Positions 33,874-42,431 are shown, counted from the first letter of the stretch. The stretch: DNA of 64,000 nt from Saccharicrinis sp. UBA6048 (GCA_002429115.1 DIYS01000209.1:43741-107740), one strand, 5' to 3'. The notes: generated by a model not told the origin, from the sequence alone. Numbers and translations are program-made.

Positions 33874-36630
33874 TTAATTCAAATTTATTTTTACTCCCAT
33901 GCTTAATTGAATACCTTTTTCATATGAACTTACTACTTCAGTTCTTGGAGCAGGATTGTCGCCATTGAGAGGTACAATTAACTGGGTTTGTTTAATTTCA
34001 GGATTTAGAAGGTTTTTACCTGTGAATTTTAGAGATACTCTGTTTGATAATTTTTTACTTATCACCATATCAAGTGTGAAAAACCCTTTTTCGATGATTT
34101 CTTCATTAAAAAAACGATCACTATTGTTTTGATCTTCTGGTGCACCAAGGGAGAATACCTTGTCAGAAGAGTAATTTCCAGAAACAGTGGCTGAAAAACG
34201 ATTTGGCTTATTATTGGTATAGCTCAAGGCACCATTGAAAATAAACTCAGAAGCTCCTTGTAGATCAACTTTTGTTCTGTTGTTATACTGAAATTCGTTT
34301 AATAAATCTTGTTCAAACCACATTTTGGTGGCATTAAGAGTTAAATCCAAACCTGACATTTCAGTTGTTTGTGGTTTTACCAAGGCGAATTTTGATTCTA
34401 ACTCAACTCCAAACACATTCGCCTGTTCACCCGTGTTGGCAAAATAAAAGTAACCTGACGAACCTCTTGTTTGAGCTCTGTTAATCGGGTCGTTTATGAT
34501 TTTATAGAAGCCTGTTACTGAGAAAATTTGTCCTGCTGATGGGTATGTTTCCCACTTTACATCCAGATTATAATTCTCAGAAAGTTTTAAATCCGGATTA
34601 CCCTTTGTCACACGACCAGTTGGCGATACATATTCAAAAGGTGCTATTTCTTTGAATTCAGGAAGTGTCAATGTTTTACTAACTGCTAAACGTAAGGCAC
34701 TCTTTTCGCTTAATTCGTATTTTAAGTTAATGGCAGGTAATATGTTATTGTAAGTATTTGATGTACTTCCTTTTCGTCCTACCCAGTTGGCCACATCCCA
34801 ATCCACATCTAATTGGTCCATTTCGTACCTCACTCCAATATTTCCTGAAAACTTATTTACATCAAACCCGAAGCTGGCGTAGCCCGCGAATACATATAGT
34901 TTGCCATTATAAAGATCAGGCACTCCTTCTCTAATTCTTAATGTACCGTCTTCGTATAAGCTCTCATCAAGAAATATCTCATCCATGTTGTCTAATGATT
35001 CCATGTCTACGCCGCGTCCGACAACACCAACAGCCAATGAGTTAAAATCTCTTTTCTTATAACGGAAATTGCCACCAAAATCAAGTTTTAGTTTCTTGTT
35101 TTCTTCATCAACGAATTTATACTCGTCATGCACAAATCCATTTATCTCAGAATCTTCAATATTTTGTAATGCTTTCTTTTGTTGATAATCACCAACGTAA
35201 GCCAGAGCAAACCTTCCATTGTCCAGAATGTTACCTTGGTTACGTATCCGGTTTGGTTCTTCAGCATGAACGATGTTGTACCCGATGCCCCAATTAACAT
35301 AGTTCTTATCGTTAAAACTGTGTCTTCCGAGAACCTGATTAATGAAAAGAGTTGTTTCCTTCAGGTTTTGATCTCTTACAAAGGCGCCTTCCTCTTGCGG
35401 GTCTTGATCGTATTGGTAACCTTCGCCATTTCTTCCACTTTCGTAAAGTAAATCAGTGGTTTTGTGAACAAATAAACTATTGATTTTAATGCTGTGGTTA
35501 ACATTCAAATCATAGCCTAGATTTAATAATCCTGTAGTATTGTATTCAGTTTCAAATTCTTCAATGTCATTGTAGCTGTTTCTTAAAACATTCATCCTGT
35601 AACCTTGGAAAGTTCCTGTCCTGTATTCCGATGAACCTGATTGAGATATCGTTGCAAAAACCGTGAGGTCTTTATCAAATAATTTAACTTTTTTACCTCC
35701 TAATATGGATACACCGTAGTTGACTGGAGTACTTTTCTTTACAGTATTCCAACTCTGTTGAGTTACTGCATCTAATGTACCATAAGGTGCAGAATAATAA
35801 CCTAATGTTTGGTCATTCAAGTTTTGCGTTCCTTTAAAGTTGCTAAATACATCGTTTGAGAATACATTTGAATTGACTCCTCCTGACACACCTAGTGTAA
35901 CTTTTTCAGTATAGGTCTTGGAGCTAATATCAATAGCTCCGGAAGTTAAATCAGCATAGTTCTGTACCGAATAAGTTTTGCTTATGCCAATATTGCTAAT
36001 CACATCCGTTGAAAACAGGTCAAGGTCAATATTCTTTCTTTCAACATCATCGGAAGGAATGGGTAGGCCATTCATAGTTGTTGTTAGGTATCTGTCGCCA
36101 AGCCCACGGATGTATATATCACCTGATCCTTCACTTTGTGCAACACCCGATATTTTTGAAGTGGCATCGGCAGCATCTGAAACGCCGAGGTTTGCCATTT
36201 GTTTAGCTCCAATGCTTTCTTTAATAAAGGAAGCTTTCTTCTGCTCCAACATCAAAAAGTTCTCCGACTCGCGATTGGCTTTGGCAACAACTTTAACCTC
36301 TGCAAGGTCGAGTTCTGATTCGCCCATTAAGAAGTTCAACACAGTCTCTTCACCTTCTTTAATGACAATACCTTCTTTAACCTGTGGTTCGTAAGAGATG
36401 TACTGACAGCGTATGGTATAGGTGCCTGGCTCAAGCGGTGGCAGGGTATAATCACCTGTGAAATCAGTAGTTGATCCTGTGGTGGTTCCTTCAATGATAA
36501 CGGCAGCACCTATTAGTTCTTCGCCGGTTTTCCGATCAGTTATTTTCCCTTTTAGTATTCCTGTTTGTGCAATTCCCTGTGTAAGACTTGCAAGACAAAG
36601 AATAACTATCCCAATAATTTGTCTTTTCAT
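33874..36630 (-). CDS. TonB-dependent outer membrane receptor
   Basis: A 918-residue receptor: signal peptide (MKRQIIGIVILCLASL, ends near GIAQ), an N-terminal carboxypeptidase-regulatory-like domain (about 25-105, with GKITDRKTGEELIGAAV and EPGTYTIRCQYISYEPQ), a plug domain with DIYIRGLGDRYLTTTMNGLP, then a 22-strand-type beta-barrel with a C-terminal receptor motif (KGIQLSMGVKINLN). The longest frame begins at a TTG (36642), but the ATG at 36628-36630 gives a normal signal peptide. It lacks a SusD partner; its operon partner is the duplicated beta-helix lipoprotein. A TAnnTTTG element and an 11-bp TTAACA-type direct repeat precede it, and a phosphate transporter and PhoRB pair lie beside it, so phosphate or a phosphorylated compound is the inferred cargo. 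Confidence 0.9.
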   Translation of the reverse strand: MKRQIIGIVILCLASLTQGIAQTGILKGKITDRKTGEELIGAAVIIEGTTTGSTTDFTGDYTLPPLEPGTYTIRCQYISYEPQVKEGIVIKEGEETVLNFLMGESELDLAEVKVVAKANRESENFLMLEQKKASFIKESIGAKQMANLGVSDAADATSKISGVAQSEGSGDIYIRGLGDRYLTTTMNGLPIPSDDVERKNIDLDLFSTDVISNIGISKTYSVQNYADLTSGAIDISSKTYTEKVTLGVSGGVNSNVFSNDVFSNFKGTQNLNDQTLGYYSAPYGTLDAVTQQSWNTVKKSTPVNYGVSILGGKKVKLFDKDLTVFATISQSGSSEYRTGTFQGYRMNVLRNSYNDIEEFETEYNTTGLLNLGYDLNVNHSIKINSLFVHKTTDLLYESGRNGEGYQYDQDPQEEGAFVRDQNLKETTLFINQVLGRHSFNDKNYVNWGIGYNIVHAEEPNRIRNQGNILDNGRFALAYVGDYQQKKALQNIEDSEINGFVHDEYKFVDEENKKLKLDFGGNFRYKKRDFNSLAVGVVGRGVDMESLDNMDEIFLDESLYEDGTLRIREGVPDLYNGKLYVFAGYASFGFDVNKFSGNIGVRYEMDQLDVDWDVANWVGRKGSTSNTYNNILPAINLKYELSEKSALRLAVSKTLTLPEFKEIAPFEYVSPTGRVTKGNPDLKLSENYNLDVKWETYPSAGQIFSVTGFYKIINDPINRAQTRGSSGYFYFANTGEQANVFGVELESKFALVKPQTTEMSGLDLTLNATKMWFEQDLLNEFQYNNRTKVDLQGASEFIFNGALSYTNNKPNRFSATVSGNYSSDKVFSLGAPEDQNNSDRFFNEEIIEKGFFTLDMVISKKLSNRVSLKFTGKNLLNPEIKQTQLIVPLNGDNPAPRTEVVSSYEKGIQLSMGVKINLN

Positions 36631-36662
36631 TTTTCCTCGCAATAATTCAAATATTTCGAGAG

Positions 36663-36670
36663 CAAATGTA
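36663..36670 (-). promoter_or_regulatory. -7 element of the receptor operon
   Basis: TACATTTG on the minus strand, 32 bp upstream of the receptor ATG. There is no TTG at the -33 position; a TTAACA-type repeat lies 42 bp further upstream. Confidence 0.5.
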
Positions 36671-36712
36671 TAGCAAGGTCATACGACTGGCGATAAGAGA
36701 GAATTAATTGAA

Positions 36713-36729
36713 CTTTAAATAAGTGTTAA
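36713..36729 (-). promoter_or_regulatory. Candidate Pho box of the receptor operon
   Basis: On the minus strand TTAACA (36729-36724), 5 bp, then TTAAAG (36718-36713) gives an 11-bp direct repeat. It lies 42 bp upstream of the -7 element, within the 31-44 bp range seen at the PiT, phoR and phoB promoters. The second unit has two mismatches, so this is the weakest of the four. Confidence 0.4.
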
Positions 36730-36811
36730 GCTGAAAAGTCTTATAATGTATTGAAATATAACTATGTATGTTATTTGTGTTTGTTTGGGTCAATGTTAAC
36801 TCCGGTGGCTA

Positions 36812-36839
36812 TTAACAATGGCTTAATGCGAGTTTAACA
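36812..36839 (+). promoter_or_regulatory. Candidate triple Pho box between the PiT gene and the receptor
   Basis: TTAACA (36812), TTAATG (36823) and TTAACA (36834) occur at exact 11-bp intervals on the plus strand, the 6+5 layout of PhoB/PhoP boxes. A further TTAACA on the opposite strand (36799-36794) creates a loose inverted arrangement. It is about 140-170 bp upstream of the receptor -7 element and points away from it, so its action would be at a distance. Confidence 0.45.
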
Positions 36840-36938
36840 TTGGACAGTCTGAGTACTATATTAAAGAAAATGTGCCTTATTATTTTGAATAAATATCAAC
36901 CTGATTTTAAAATTTTGGTTCAATCTGAGGTGTAATAT

Positions 36939-39236
36939 TTAAATCGAACTCGGGTTATTTGACTTATACGAACTTACAAAGTCGCGATGAGCTTTAAGCA
37001 GGTTGATTGAATATAACAACACATTCTTTGTTTCAGCCAATACATCCATAAATAGGATGCTGACGCGTGTACGACCTTCGCCCTTTTGGATGCGTTTAAT
37101 CTGGTTGCGGCGCAAGCTATCCTGGAAGCTAATTAAGAAATTTTGTTTGCTGATCATTTCATTGACCAGTTCAAACTTTTGTTCTTTTTCTAAATGTATG
37201 ATGTGATTAAAGTACCCCGATACTTCATCCAACAGATCTTGTAAATCCTGTTTTTGCGATTGGGTCATGCCCTTGTGCTGGTTTTCAATGTGCTCAAATA
37301 GTGGCTGGGTAATATTTAATAAGCAGCCTGCTAATTCAGTGAGATAGTCAAAGGCCTGAACGAAGTATTGGCCAGAGTCGATGCCTTCTTCTGTGATTTT
37401 GGCATAGGCATAAAAATACTTTGACTTCCCATCGCGTGTGTATTTATCAAGCAATTGAGCTTTATTATGAGCTTCGTGTAATTGACGGATGTCTTCATCG
37501 ATAAAGCCTTGCATCGAAAGATAAAAAACTTTAGAAGCTTCCTGCAGATGTATTCTGATCTGCTCACTGCCACTCTCCATCAAATGATCCAGATTATTAT
37601 CTATTTCAATCTGGAATTCTTCTTTAAGTATTCGTTTTTCTTCTCGCTTCTTTTTGTGGTATTTATGGGTTAGCAGGAGGCTGCCAATAACCAGAAGTGT
37701 CAGTGGTATCGCAGCCAGCCATTGTCCATACCATATTATATATGCAAAAATAAAGGTGCCAATAAAGGCCATACACGCTGTAAAAAACCATCCTCCTAAA
37801 ATGGATAACACACCAGAGACTCTGTATACAGCACTTTCTCTTCCCCAGGCCTGATCAGCAAGTGAGGTTCCCATTGCTACCATAAATACGACAAAAGTGG
37901 TAGATAATGGAAATTGCATATAGGTTCCCAGCGAAATTAAAAGACTTGCAACCACCAGATTTACCGAGGCACGCACCGTATCAAAATAGATCACGCCATC
38001 AACGGTAGTTTGTGCATCTGTCGTTTCAGCTTTTTTATAGCGTGAATCAAAAAAGTTGACCACTTTCTTTGGCAGAATACCGATGGCCATGTTGTGAACG
38101 TGTAAAAAGTTTCGCACGATGACTCTGGACAGGTACGAAGGTTCAAAGCGCTCGTAACCGCTTGACTGGCGTCCAAGATACACTTCAGTTTCTGTCACCC
38201 CCTTGGCTTTCTTCGATCGAAACAAGGTGATGGTCATTATTATGGCGGATAATGTAAAGATCAGTGTGTAAACATGATCGTTGTAAATATCCTTACGAAT
38301 GATATTATTATTGAGAAAGGCCATCGAAAAAGAATCGGGTGAAGATTCGCCAGATTGCAGAAATGTTTTGAAACTTTCTATCGCCGTCATTGGAACGCCA
38401 ATAAAATTGACGAGGTCGTTGGCGGCAAAAGACATAGCCAGTGCAAAGGTGCCAAATAATACGACTATACGTGGGATGTCTACATTAAACGATAATCCAA
38501 GGAATAGAAATATAAATGTGGAGAAGGCAAAGATGCCGATGAGTATTTCGGATTGATACAAAATGACAGAAGAGTACCATGAGTAAGAATCGAAAATACT
38601 ATTGTCGCCAATGGCTTTTTTTAGAATCATAAATGCAATGGCTGTTATGGCAATGCCACCCATTATGGCAAATAAATGCTTGAAGCGCCTTTGGTAATTA
38701 AACGAAAAAATGATTCGAATTACAAACTGCACAAGAATACCAACTATAAAGGCCAGAAATATGGAAAGTAAGATGCCTGCCAGTATAATAAAGGCCTTGT
38801 CGGTATTCACCATTTGCTCCAGTTCAATGCCATCGATTTTACTTTGATGGTTCTTTATTACAGATAGAGCCATGGCTCCGCCCAATAATTCAAAAACAAT
38901 AGCAATAGTAGTCGAGGTGGGGAAACCCATGGTATTAAATCCATCAATAAGGATTATATCAACGAGCATAACCGCCACGAATACAACCATAAGCTCAGTA
39001 AAGTGGAAAGCCGAAGGATATATAACGCCTTTACGGGCGACTTCCATCATATTGGCCGATAATAGTGAGCCAATCAGTAAACCCCCAGCCGCTACCCAGT
39101 ATACAAGTCTTCGTTTGGCTACTCTTGATCCGATGGCAGAATTAAGAAAATTCACTGCATCATTCGAAACACCGGCAATTAAATCAACAACAGCAAGAAG
39201 GGCCAGCAGTATAACGGCAATCCATAAAAATGTCAT
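36939..39236 (-). CDS. PiT-family inorganic phosphate transporter fused to a PhoU-like domain
   Basis: A 765-residue protein. The first about 530 residues hold some twelve membrane segments with the two PiT signature repeats, GVSNDAVNFLNSAIGSRVA near the start and FAANDLVNFIGVPMTAIESF in the middle. The C-terminal about 220 residues are soluble, helical and PhoU-like (EASKVFYLSMQGFIDEDI, then a second helical bundle). PiT carriers import phosphate with a cation; PhoU-type domains normally sense or limit uptake. It is divergent from the PhoR-type kinase and has a candidate Pho box and -7 element upstream. The fusion would tie transport to its own regulator. Confidence 0.9.
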   Translation of the reverse strand: MTFLWIAVILLALLAVVDLIAGVSNDAVNFLNSAIGSRVAKRRLVYWVAAGGLLIGSLLSANMMEVARKGVIYPSAFHFTELMVVFVAVMLVDIILIDGFNTMGFPTSTTIAIVFELLGGAMALSVIKNHQSKIDGIELEQMVNTDKAFIILAGILLSIFLAFIVGILVQFVIRIIFSFNYQRRFKHLFAIMGGIAITAIAFMILKKAIGDNSIFDSYSWYSSVILYQSEILIGIFAFSTFIFLFLGLSFNVDIPRIVVLFGTFALAMSFAANDLVNFIGVPMTAIESFKTFLQSGESSPDSFSMAFLNNNIIRKDIYNDHVYTLIFTLSAIIMTITLFRSKKAKGVTETEVYLGRQSSGYERFEPSYLSRVIVRNFLHVHNMAIGILPKKVVNFFDSRYKKAETTDAQTTVDGVIYFDTVRASVNLVVASLLISLGTYMQFPLSTTFVVFMVAMGTSLADQAWGRESAVYRVSGVLSILGGWFFTACMAFIGTFIFAYIIWYGQWLAAIPLTLLVIGSLLLTHKYHKKKREEKRILKEEFQIEIDNNLDHLMESGSEQIRIHLQEASKVFYLSMQGFIDEDIRQLHEAHNKAQLLDKYTRDGKSKYFYAYAKITEEGIDSGQYFVQAFDYLTELAGCLLNITQPLFEHIENQHKGMTQSQKQDLQDLLDEVSGYFNHIIHLEKEQKFELVNEMISKQNFLISFQDSLRRNQIKRIQKGEGRTRVSILFMDVLAETKNVLLYSINLLKAHRDFVSSYKSNNPSSI

Positions 39237-39256
39237 ATAACTCTATTATTTATCGT

Positions 39257-39264
39257 CAAAGATA
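39257..39264 (-). promoter_or_regulatory. -7 element of the PiT gene
   Basis: TATCTTTG on the minus strand, 20 bp upstream of the ATG. No TTG sits at the -33 position, which is typical of activator-dependent promoters. Confidence 0.55.
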
Positions 39265-39295
39265 GAGGGCAGTCTTGTTGTGCACTACATCCTAA

Positions 39296-39312
39296 TGTTA
39301 AATTTATGTTAC
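39296..39312 (-). promoter_or_regulatory. Candidate Pho box of the PiT gene
   Basis: On the minus strand GTAACA (39312-39307), 5 bp, TTAACA (39301-39296): an 11-bp direct repeat with one mismatch, ending 31 bp upstream of the PiT -7 element. Confidence 0.55.
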
Positions 39313-39374
39313 TATCCACTATCGCATACAAGGGCTAAAGGTATCGAATATCAGAATTCTAACGAAATATGGAC

Positions 39375-39391
39375 TTAACATTGTTTTAACA
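39375..39391 (+). promoter_or_regulatory. Candidate Pho box of the phoR-phoB genes
   Basis: Two exact copies of TTAACA (39375-39380 and 39386-39391) with 11-bp spacing. They end 44 bp upstream of a TAACTTTG -7 element. This is the best match of the group. Confidence 0.6.
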
Positions 39392-39435
39392 CGATTGAAA
39401 TTCAGATAAATTAACTGAACGCTTGATATTTCGGC

Positions 39436-39443
39436 TAACTTTG
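39436..39443 (+). promoter_or_regulatory. -7 element of the histidine kinase gene
   Basis: TAACTTTG fits TAnnTTTG; no -33 partner. It lies 66 bp upstream of the ATG at 39510. Confidence 0.5.
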
Positions 39444-39509
39444 TTCTGAAAGGATGCATTAATTTTAGGTGTATTAAACGGATATTTGAAGAAAACAAAA
39501 TTGAAAAAT

Positions 39510-40544
39510 ATGAAGTCGCTTGAACCTCAAAAAATAGCAGGATTTGTTGCTATCGGGTTTTTGCTATTGGCATTTGTCTTCTTTGGGATTAATTATTTTA
39601 GTCCCAATTTATTTTATACACTGGCTATTTCGGTACCGGTGTTCTTTGCTTTGTCTTTTGCCTTAGTCAATTACTTTATTAACTCATTTATTTACTCTAA
39701 GATTAAGCCCATTTATCAAACCATTTATGGTCATACCAATGATGATGAGGTTAAGATAAATGAGGAATCGGATGATATGCTGGCAACGGTTAACCGCGAG
39801 GTAGTAAGTTGGATGCAGAATAAAGCACAGGAGATTCGGGAACTCAAGCAAATGGAGAAATACCGAAAAGAGTTTCTTGGAAATGTATCGCACGAGCTGA
39901 AAACACCTATCTTTAATATTCAAGGGTATATCCTTACTCTGCTGGATGGAGGCATTGATGATGCTAATATTAATATGCGTTATCTGACCCGTACCGAAAA
40001 AAGTATTGACAGGATGATCTCTATTATTGAAGATCTGGAATCTATTTCTAAACTGGAGGCAGGAGAACTGGAGTTAAACCAGGAACCTTTTAATCTCATT
40101 CAATTGGTGGATGATGTGTTTGAATTGCATGAGATCAGGGCGAATGAGAAACGTATTAAGCTCAAATACGGTGAAGGTGCCGGTGATCCGGTGATTGTGA
40201 ATGCCGATAAACAACGTATGTTTCAGGTGATCAGTAACCTGATTGTTAATTCAGTCAACTATGGGCGGAAGGATGGTAGCACCGTCGTCAGTTTTTTCAA
40301 CATGGATAAGCGTGTGTTGGTTGAGGTAAAGGATAGTGGTATTGGCATTGCAGAAGAGGATTTGCCACGTATATTTGAGCGGTTTTACAGGGCCGATAAA
40401 AGTCGTAGCAGAGAGCAGGGTGGAACCGGGCTTGGGCTGGCCATTGTAAAACATCTTGTTGAAGCTCATGGACAACGAATTAATGTACGGAGTAAAATTG
40501 ACGAAGGAACTGTGTTTACTTTTACGCTGCAAAAAGCGAATTAA
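39510..40544 (+). CDS. PhoR-type sensor histidine kinase
   Basis: A 344-residue kinase: two membrane helices (about 10-65), a short linker, the H-box FLGNVSHELKTPIFNIQGY, the N-box QVISNLIVNSVNYGR, G1 DSGIGIAEEDLPRIFERF and G2 GGTGLGLAIVKHLVEAHG. There is almost no periplasmic domain and no PAS domain, so the signal probably comes through a membrane or cytosolic partner, as PhoR does through PhoU and a transporter. The longest frame begins at a TTG (39486); the ATG at 39510 starts directly before the first helix. It is divergent from PiT-PhoU and is followed by the response regulator after 79 bp. Confidence 0.88.
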   Translation: MKSLEPQKIAGFVAIGFLLLAFVFFGINYFSPNLFYTLAISVPVFFALSFALVNYFINSFIYSKIKPIYQTIYGHTNDDEVKINEESDDMLATVNREVVSWMQNKAQEIRELKQMEKYRKEFLGNVSHELKTPIFNIQGYILTLLDGGIDDANINMRYLTRTEKSIDRMISIIEDLESISKLEAGELELNQEPFNLIQLVDDVFELHEIRANEKRIKLKYGEGAGDPVIVNADKQRMFQVISNLIVNSVNYGRKDGSTVVSFFNMDKRVLVEVKDSGIGIAEEDLPRIFERFYRADKSRSREQGGTGLGLAIVKHLVEAHGQRINVRSKIDEGTVFTFTLQKAN

Positions 40545-40568
40545 CATTAACTTTACATAAACATAACC
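40541..40568 (+). promoter_or_regulatory. Candidate Pho box between the kinase and regulator genes
   Basis: TTAACA (40541, overlapping the kinase stop), TTTACA (40552) and ATAACC (40563) follow each other at 11-bp intervals. A near-consensus -7 element TACTTTCG lies at 40609-40616, 40 bp on and 7 bp before the ATG. This suggests an extra, autoregulated promoter for the regulator. Confidence 0.5.
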
Positions 40569-40623
40569 TACAGGAAACTGTTTATTAATCTGTTAACTTA
40601 CTTTCGTGTAAAAATATTTTATA

Positions 40624-41322
40624 ATGAATGTAGAAAACTACAAAGTGCTTTTAGTTGACGATGAGCCTGATATTATTGAGTTTATCAGCTATAACATGCG
40701 CAAAGAAGGTTTCCAGGTATTAACAGCCAACAATGGGCAAGAAGCTATTAAAGTTGCTGAGGAAGAAATACCTGAACTGATTATCCTCGATGTTATGATG
40801 CCCGAAATGGATGGTATTGAAACTTGTGAGGAGTTAAAACGAATACCTTCATTAAAAAATTCAATCATTGCTTTTCTTACGGCACGTGGTGAAGATTATT
40901 CGCAAATTGCCGGATTTGACGCTGGGGCAGATGATTATATTACCAAACCAGTGAAGCCAAAGGTGTTGATATCTCGTGTTAAAGCGCTGTTGAAGCGTTA
41001 CAGAGCCGAAGATACTGTATCTGAACAAACAGAAGGAAGCACCATTAAGATCGGTGATTTAACCATTGACCGCGAAAGGTATTTGGTAATTAATTCAGGG
41101 GATGAATTGATTTTACCTAAAAAAGAATTTGAATTATTGGTTTTATTGGCCTCCAAACCTGAAAAGGTATTTACCCGCGATGAGATTTATAACGCTGTTT
41201 GGGGAGATAATATCATTGTTGGAGATCGTACTATTGACGTGCATATTCGTAAGTTAAGAGAGAAAATCGGTCAGGATCATATCAAGACAATAAAAGGCGT
41301 AGGCTATAAGTACGTGGTTTGA
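40624..41322 (+). CDS. PhoB-type response regulator (OmpR family)
   Basis: A 232-residue regulator. The receiver domain (1-120) has the acidic pair in LLVDDEPDI, the phosphorylated Asp in ELIILDVMMPEMDG, and conserved Thr and Lys in FLTARGED and DYITKPVKP. A winged-helix domain follows (about 140-230) with LPKKEFELLVLLASKPEKV, GDRTIDVHIRKLREKIG and IKGVGYKYVV. It is the partner of the upstream kinase and, from the neighbouring transporter and box architecture, is inferred to be the phosphate regulator PhoB. Paralogous OmpR-family roles cannot be excluded by sequence alone. Confidence 0.88.
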   Translation: MNVENYKVLLVDDEPDIIEFISYNMRKEGFQVLTANNGQEAIKVAEEEIPELIILDVMMPEMDGIETCEELKRIPSLKNSIIAFLTARGEDYSQIAGFDAGADDYITKPVKPKVLISRVKALLKRYRAEDTVSEQTEGSTIKIGDLTIDRERYLVINSGDELILPKKEFELLVLLASKPEKVFTRDEIYNAVWGDNIIVGDRTIDVHIRKLREKIGQDHIKTIKGVGYKYVV

Positions 41323-41427
41323 TACCAGGAACAATAAAACTTAGTATAGTCACTACCATTATTGCAGGGCTGTAGCAATTTCATTACATTTATGCTGTTT
41401 AACGTAAAGGCTAAACAAGCAAACTAA

Positions 41428-41865
41428 ATGTTTATGAGAAAAATATTAACAACCCTGGTAATCATCGCTCTGGTATTTGGAGCAGGATGTAAAAAAAAGA
41501 AATCAGCTGAGCAATCGAAAAAACCAGTAAAGACTGCTGTGGTTCAAAAGCCGGTTGTAAAAGATACAATTAAAGAGGAGGAGCCAAAACCAGTCATTGA
41601 AGAAGTAGAACCTCCTAAGCCGGATAATAAGTATTTTCTTATTGCCGGAAGCTTTGAAAAACTAAGCAATGCTGAACAATTTAAGGCAAAGCTAGTGGGG
41701 CAGGGATTTGAATCAGAAGTGATCGAACGTCCGGGAGGTCCAAACGGAGAATTCTACAAAGTTTCCTACAAAGGATTTTACGACCGTGGAGAGGCCTACG
41801 CTGAACTGCAGACTGCCAGAAATGCTGAAGGAAGAGATGAAGTTTGGTTACTGGTTAAGAAATAA
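41428..41865 (+). CDS. SPOR-domain lipoprotein
   Basis: A 145-residue protein: lipoprotein signal ending FGAGC, a Lys/Pro/Glu-rich spacer (about 20-70), and a C-terminal SPOR domain (KYFLIAGSFEKLSNAEQFKA, FYKVSYKGFYDRGEAYAEL). SPOR domains bind peptidoglycan stripped of side chains at division sites. Two ATGs (41428, 41434) are possible. The gene ends at a strong terminator. Its role is probably in cell envelope or division; no division genes are adjacent. Confidence 0.85.
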   Translation: MFMRKILTTLVIIALVFGAGCKKKKSAEQSKKPVKTAVVQKPVVKDTIKEEEPKPVIEEVEPPKPDNKYFLIAGSFEKLSNAEQFKAKLVGQGFESEVIERPGGPNGEFYKVSYKGFYDRGEAYAELQTARNAEGRDEVWLLVKK

Positions 41866-41876
41866 AGACATACAAA

Positions 41877-41907
41877 AAGAGCTTGCAAACGCAAGCTCTT
41901 TTTTTTA
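41877..41907. terminator. Bidirectional terminator between the SPOR gene and purE
   Basis: AAGAGCTTGC (41877-41886), loop AAAC, GCAAGCTCTT (41891-41900), followed by T on the plus strand and preceded by A, so it also serves convergent purE. Confidence 0.85.
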
Positions 41908-41924
41908 TCATATAACCAGCTTTA

Positions 41925-42431
41925 TTAGTTGGTTTTGAATTCGTACTTAACTTCTTTAAGTTCCTCGTTGGCTTTAACAATTTTATCCTTCAGGCTTTCT
42001 TTGAAATCAGCCAGTTTTTGAGATATTTCAGCGTCGCCAGTTGCAATCATCTGAGCTGCTAAGATACCCGCATTCTGAGCACCGTTAATACCAACAGTTG
42101 CTACAGGAATTCCCGGAGGCATTTGAGCGATAGAAAGTAAAGCATCCATTCCGTCAAGGCTAGCATTGATAGGTACACCAATTACCGGAATTTTTACCAT
42201 TGAAGCGATAACACCTGGTAAGTGAGCTGCCATACCTGCTGCTGCAATAATTACCTTTACGCCTCTGTCTTCAGCGCTTTTAGCAAATGCTTCAACTTGA
42301 GCAGGTGTTCTGTGAGCTGAAAGAGCGTTGATCTCGAATGGAACTTTCAGGTCATTTAAAAAGTCAGCTGCCTTCTTCATGACTGGAAGGTCAGACGTGC
42401 TACCCATGATAATACTTACTTTTGGTTGCAT
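41925..42431 (-). CDS. purE: N5-carboxyaminoimidazole ribonucleotide mutase
   Basis: A 168-residue class I PurE: VSIIMGSTSDLPVMKKAA, the catalytic SAHRTPAQV, IIAAAGMAAHLPGVIAS, GMDALLSIAQMPPGIPVATV and NAGILAAQ. It interconverts N5-CAIR and CAIR in purine synthesis. The longest frame begins at TTG 42440; the ATG at 42429-42431 gives the family N-terminus MQPKVS. No purK is adjacent. Confidence 0.95.
   Translation of the reverse strand: MQPKVSIIMGSTSDLPVMKKAADFLNDLKVPFEINALSAHRTPAQVEAFAKSAEDRGVKVIIAAAGMAAHLPGVIASMVKIPVIGVPINASLDGMDALLSIAQMPPGIPVATVGINGAQNAGILAAQMIATGDAEISQKLADFKESLKDKIVKANEELKEVKYEFKTN

Noticed and set aside
23503..36956. Shared 13-mer CGAACTCGGGTTA at 23524-23536 and 36944-36956 as a repeat family
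   Set aside because: The second copy encodes the C-terminus of the PiT protein and has no pairing arm; a coincidence is likely.
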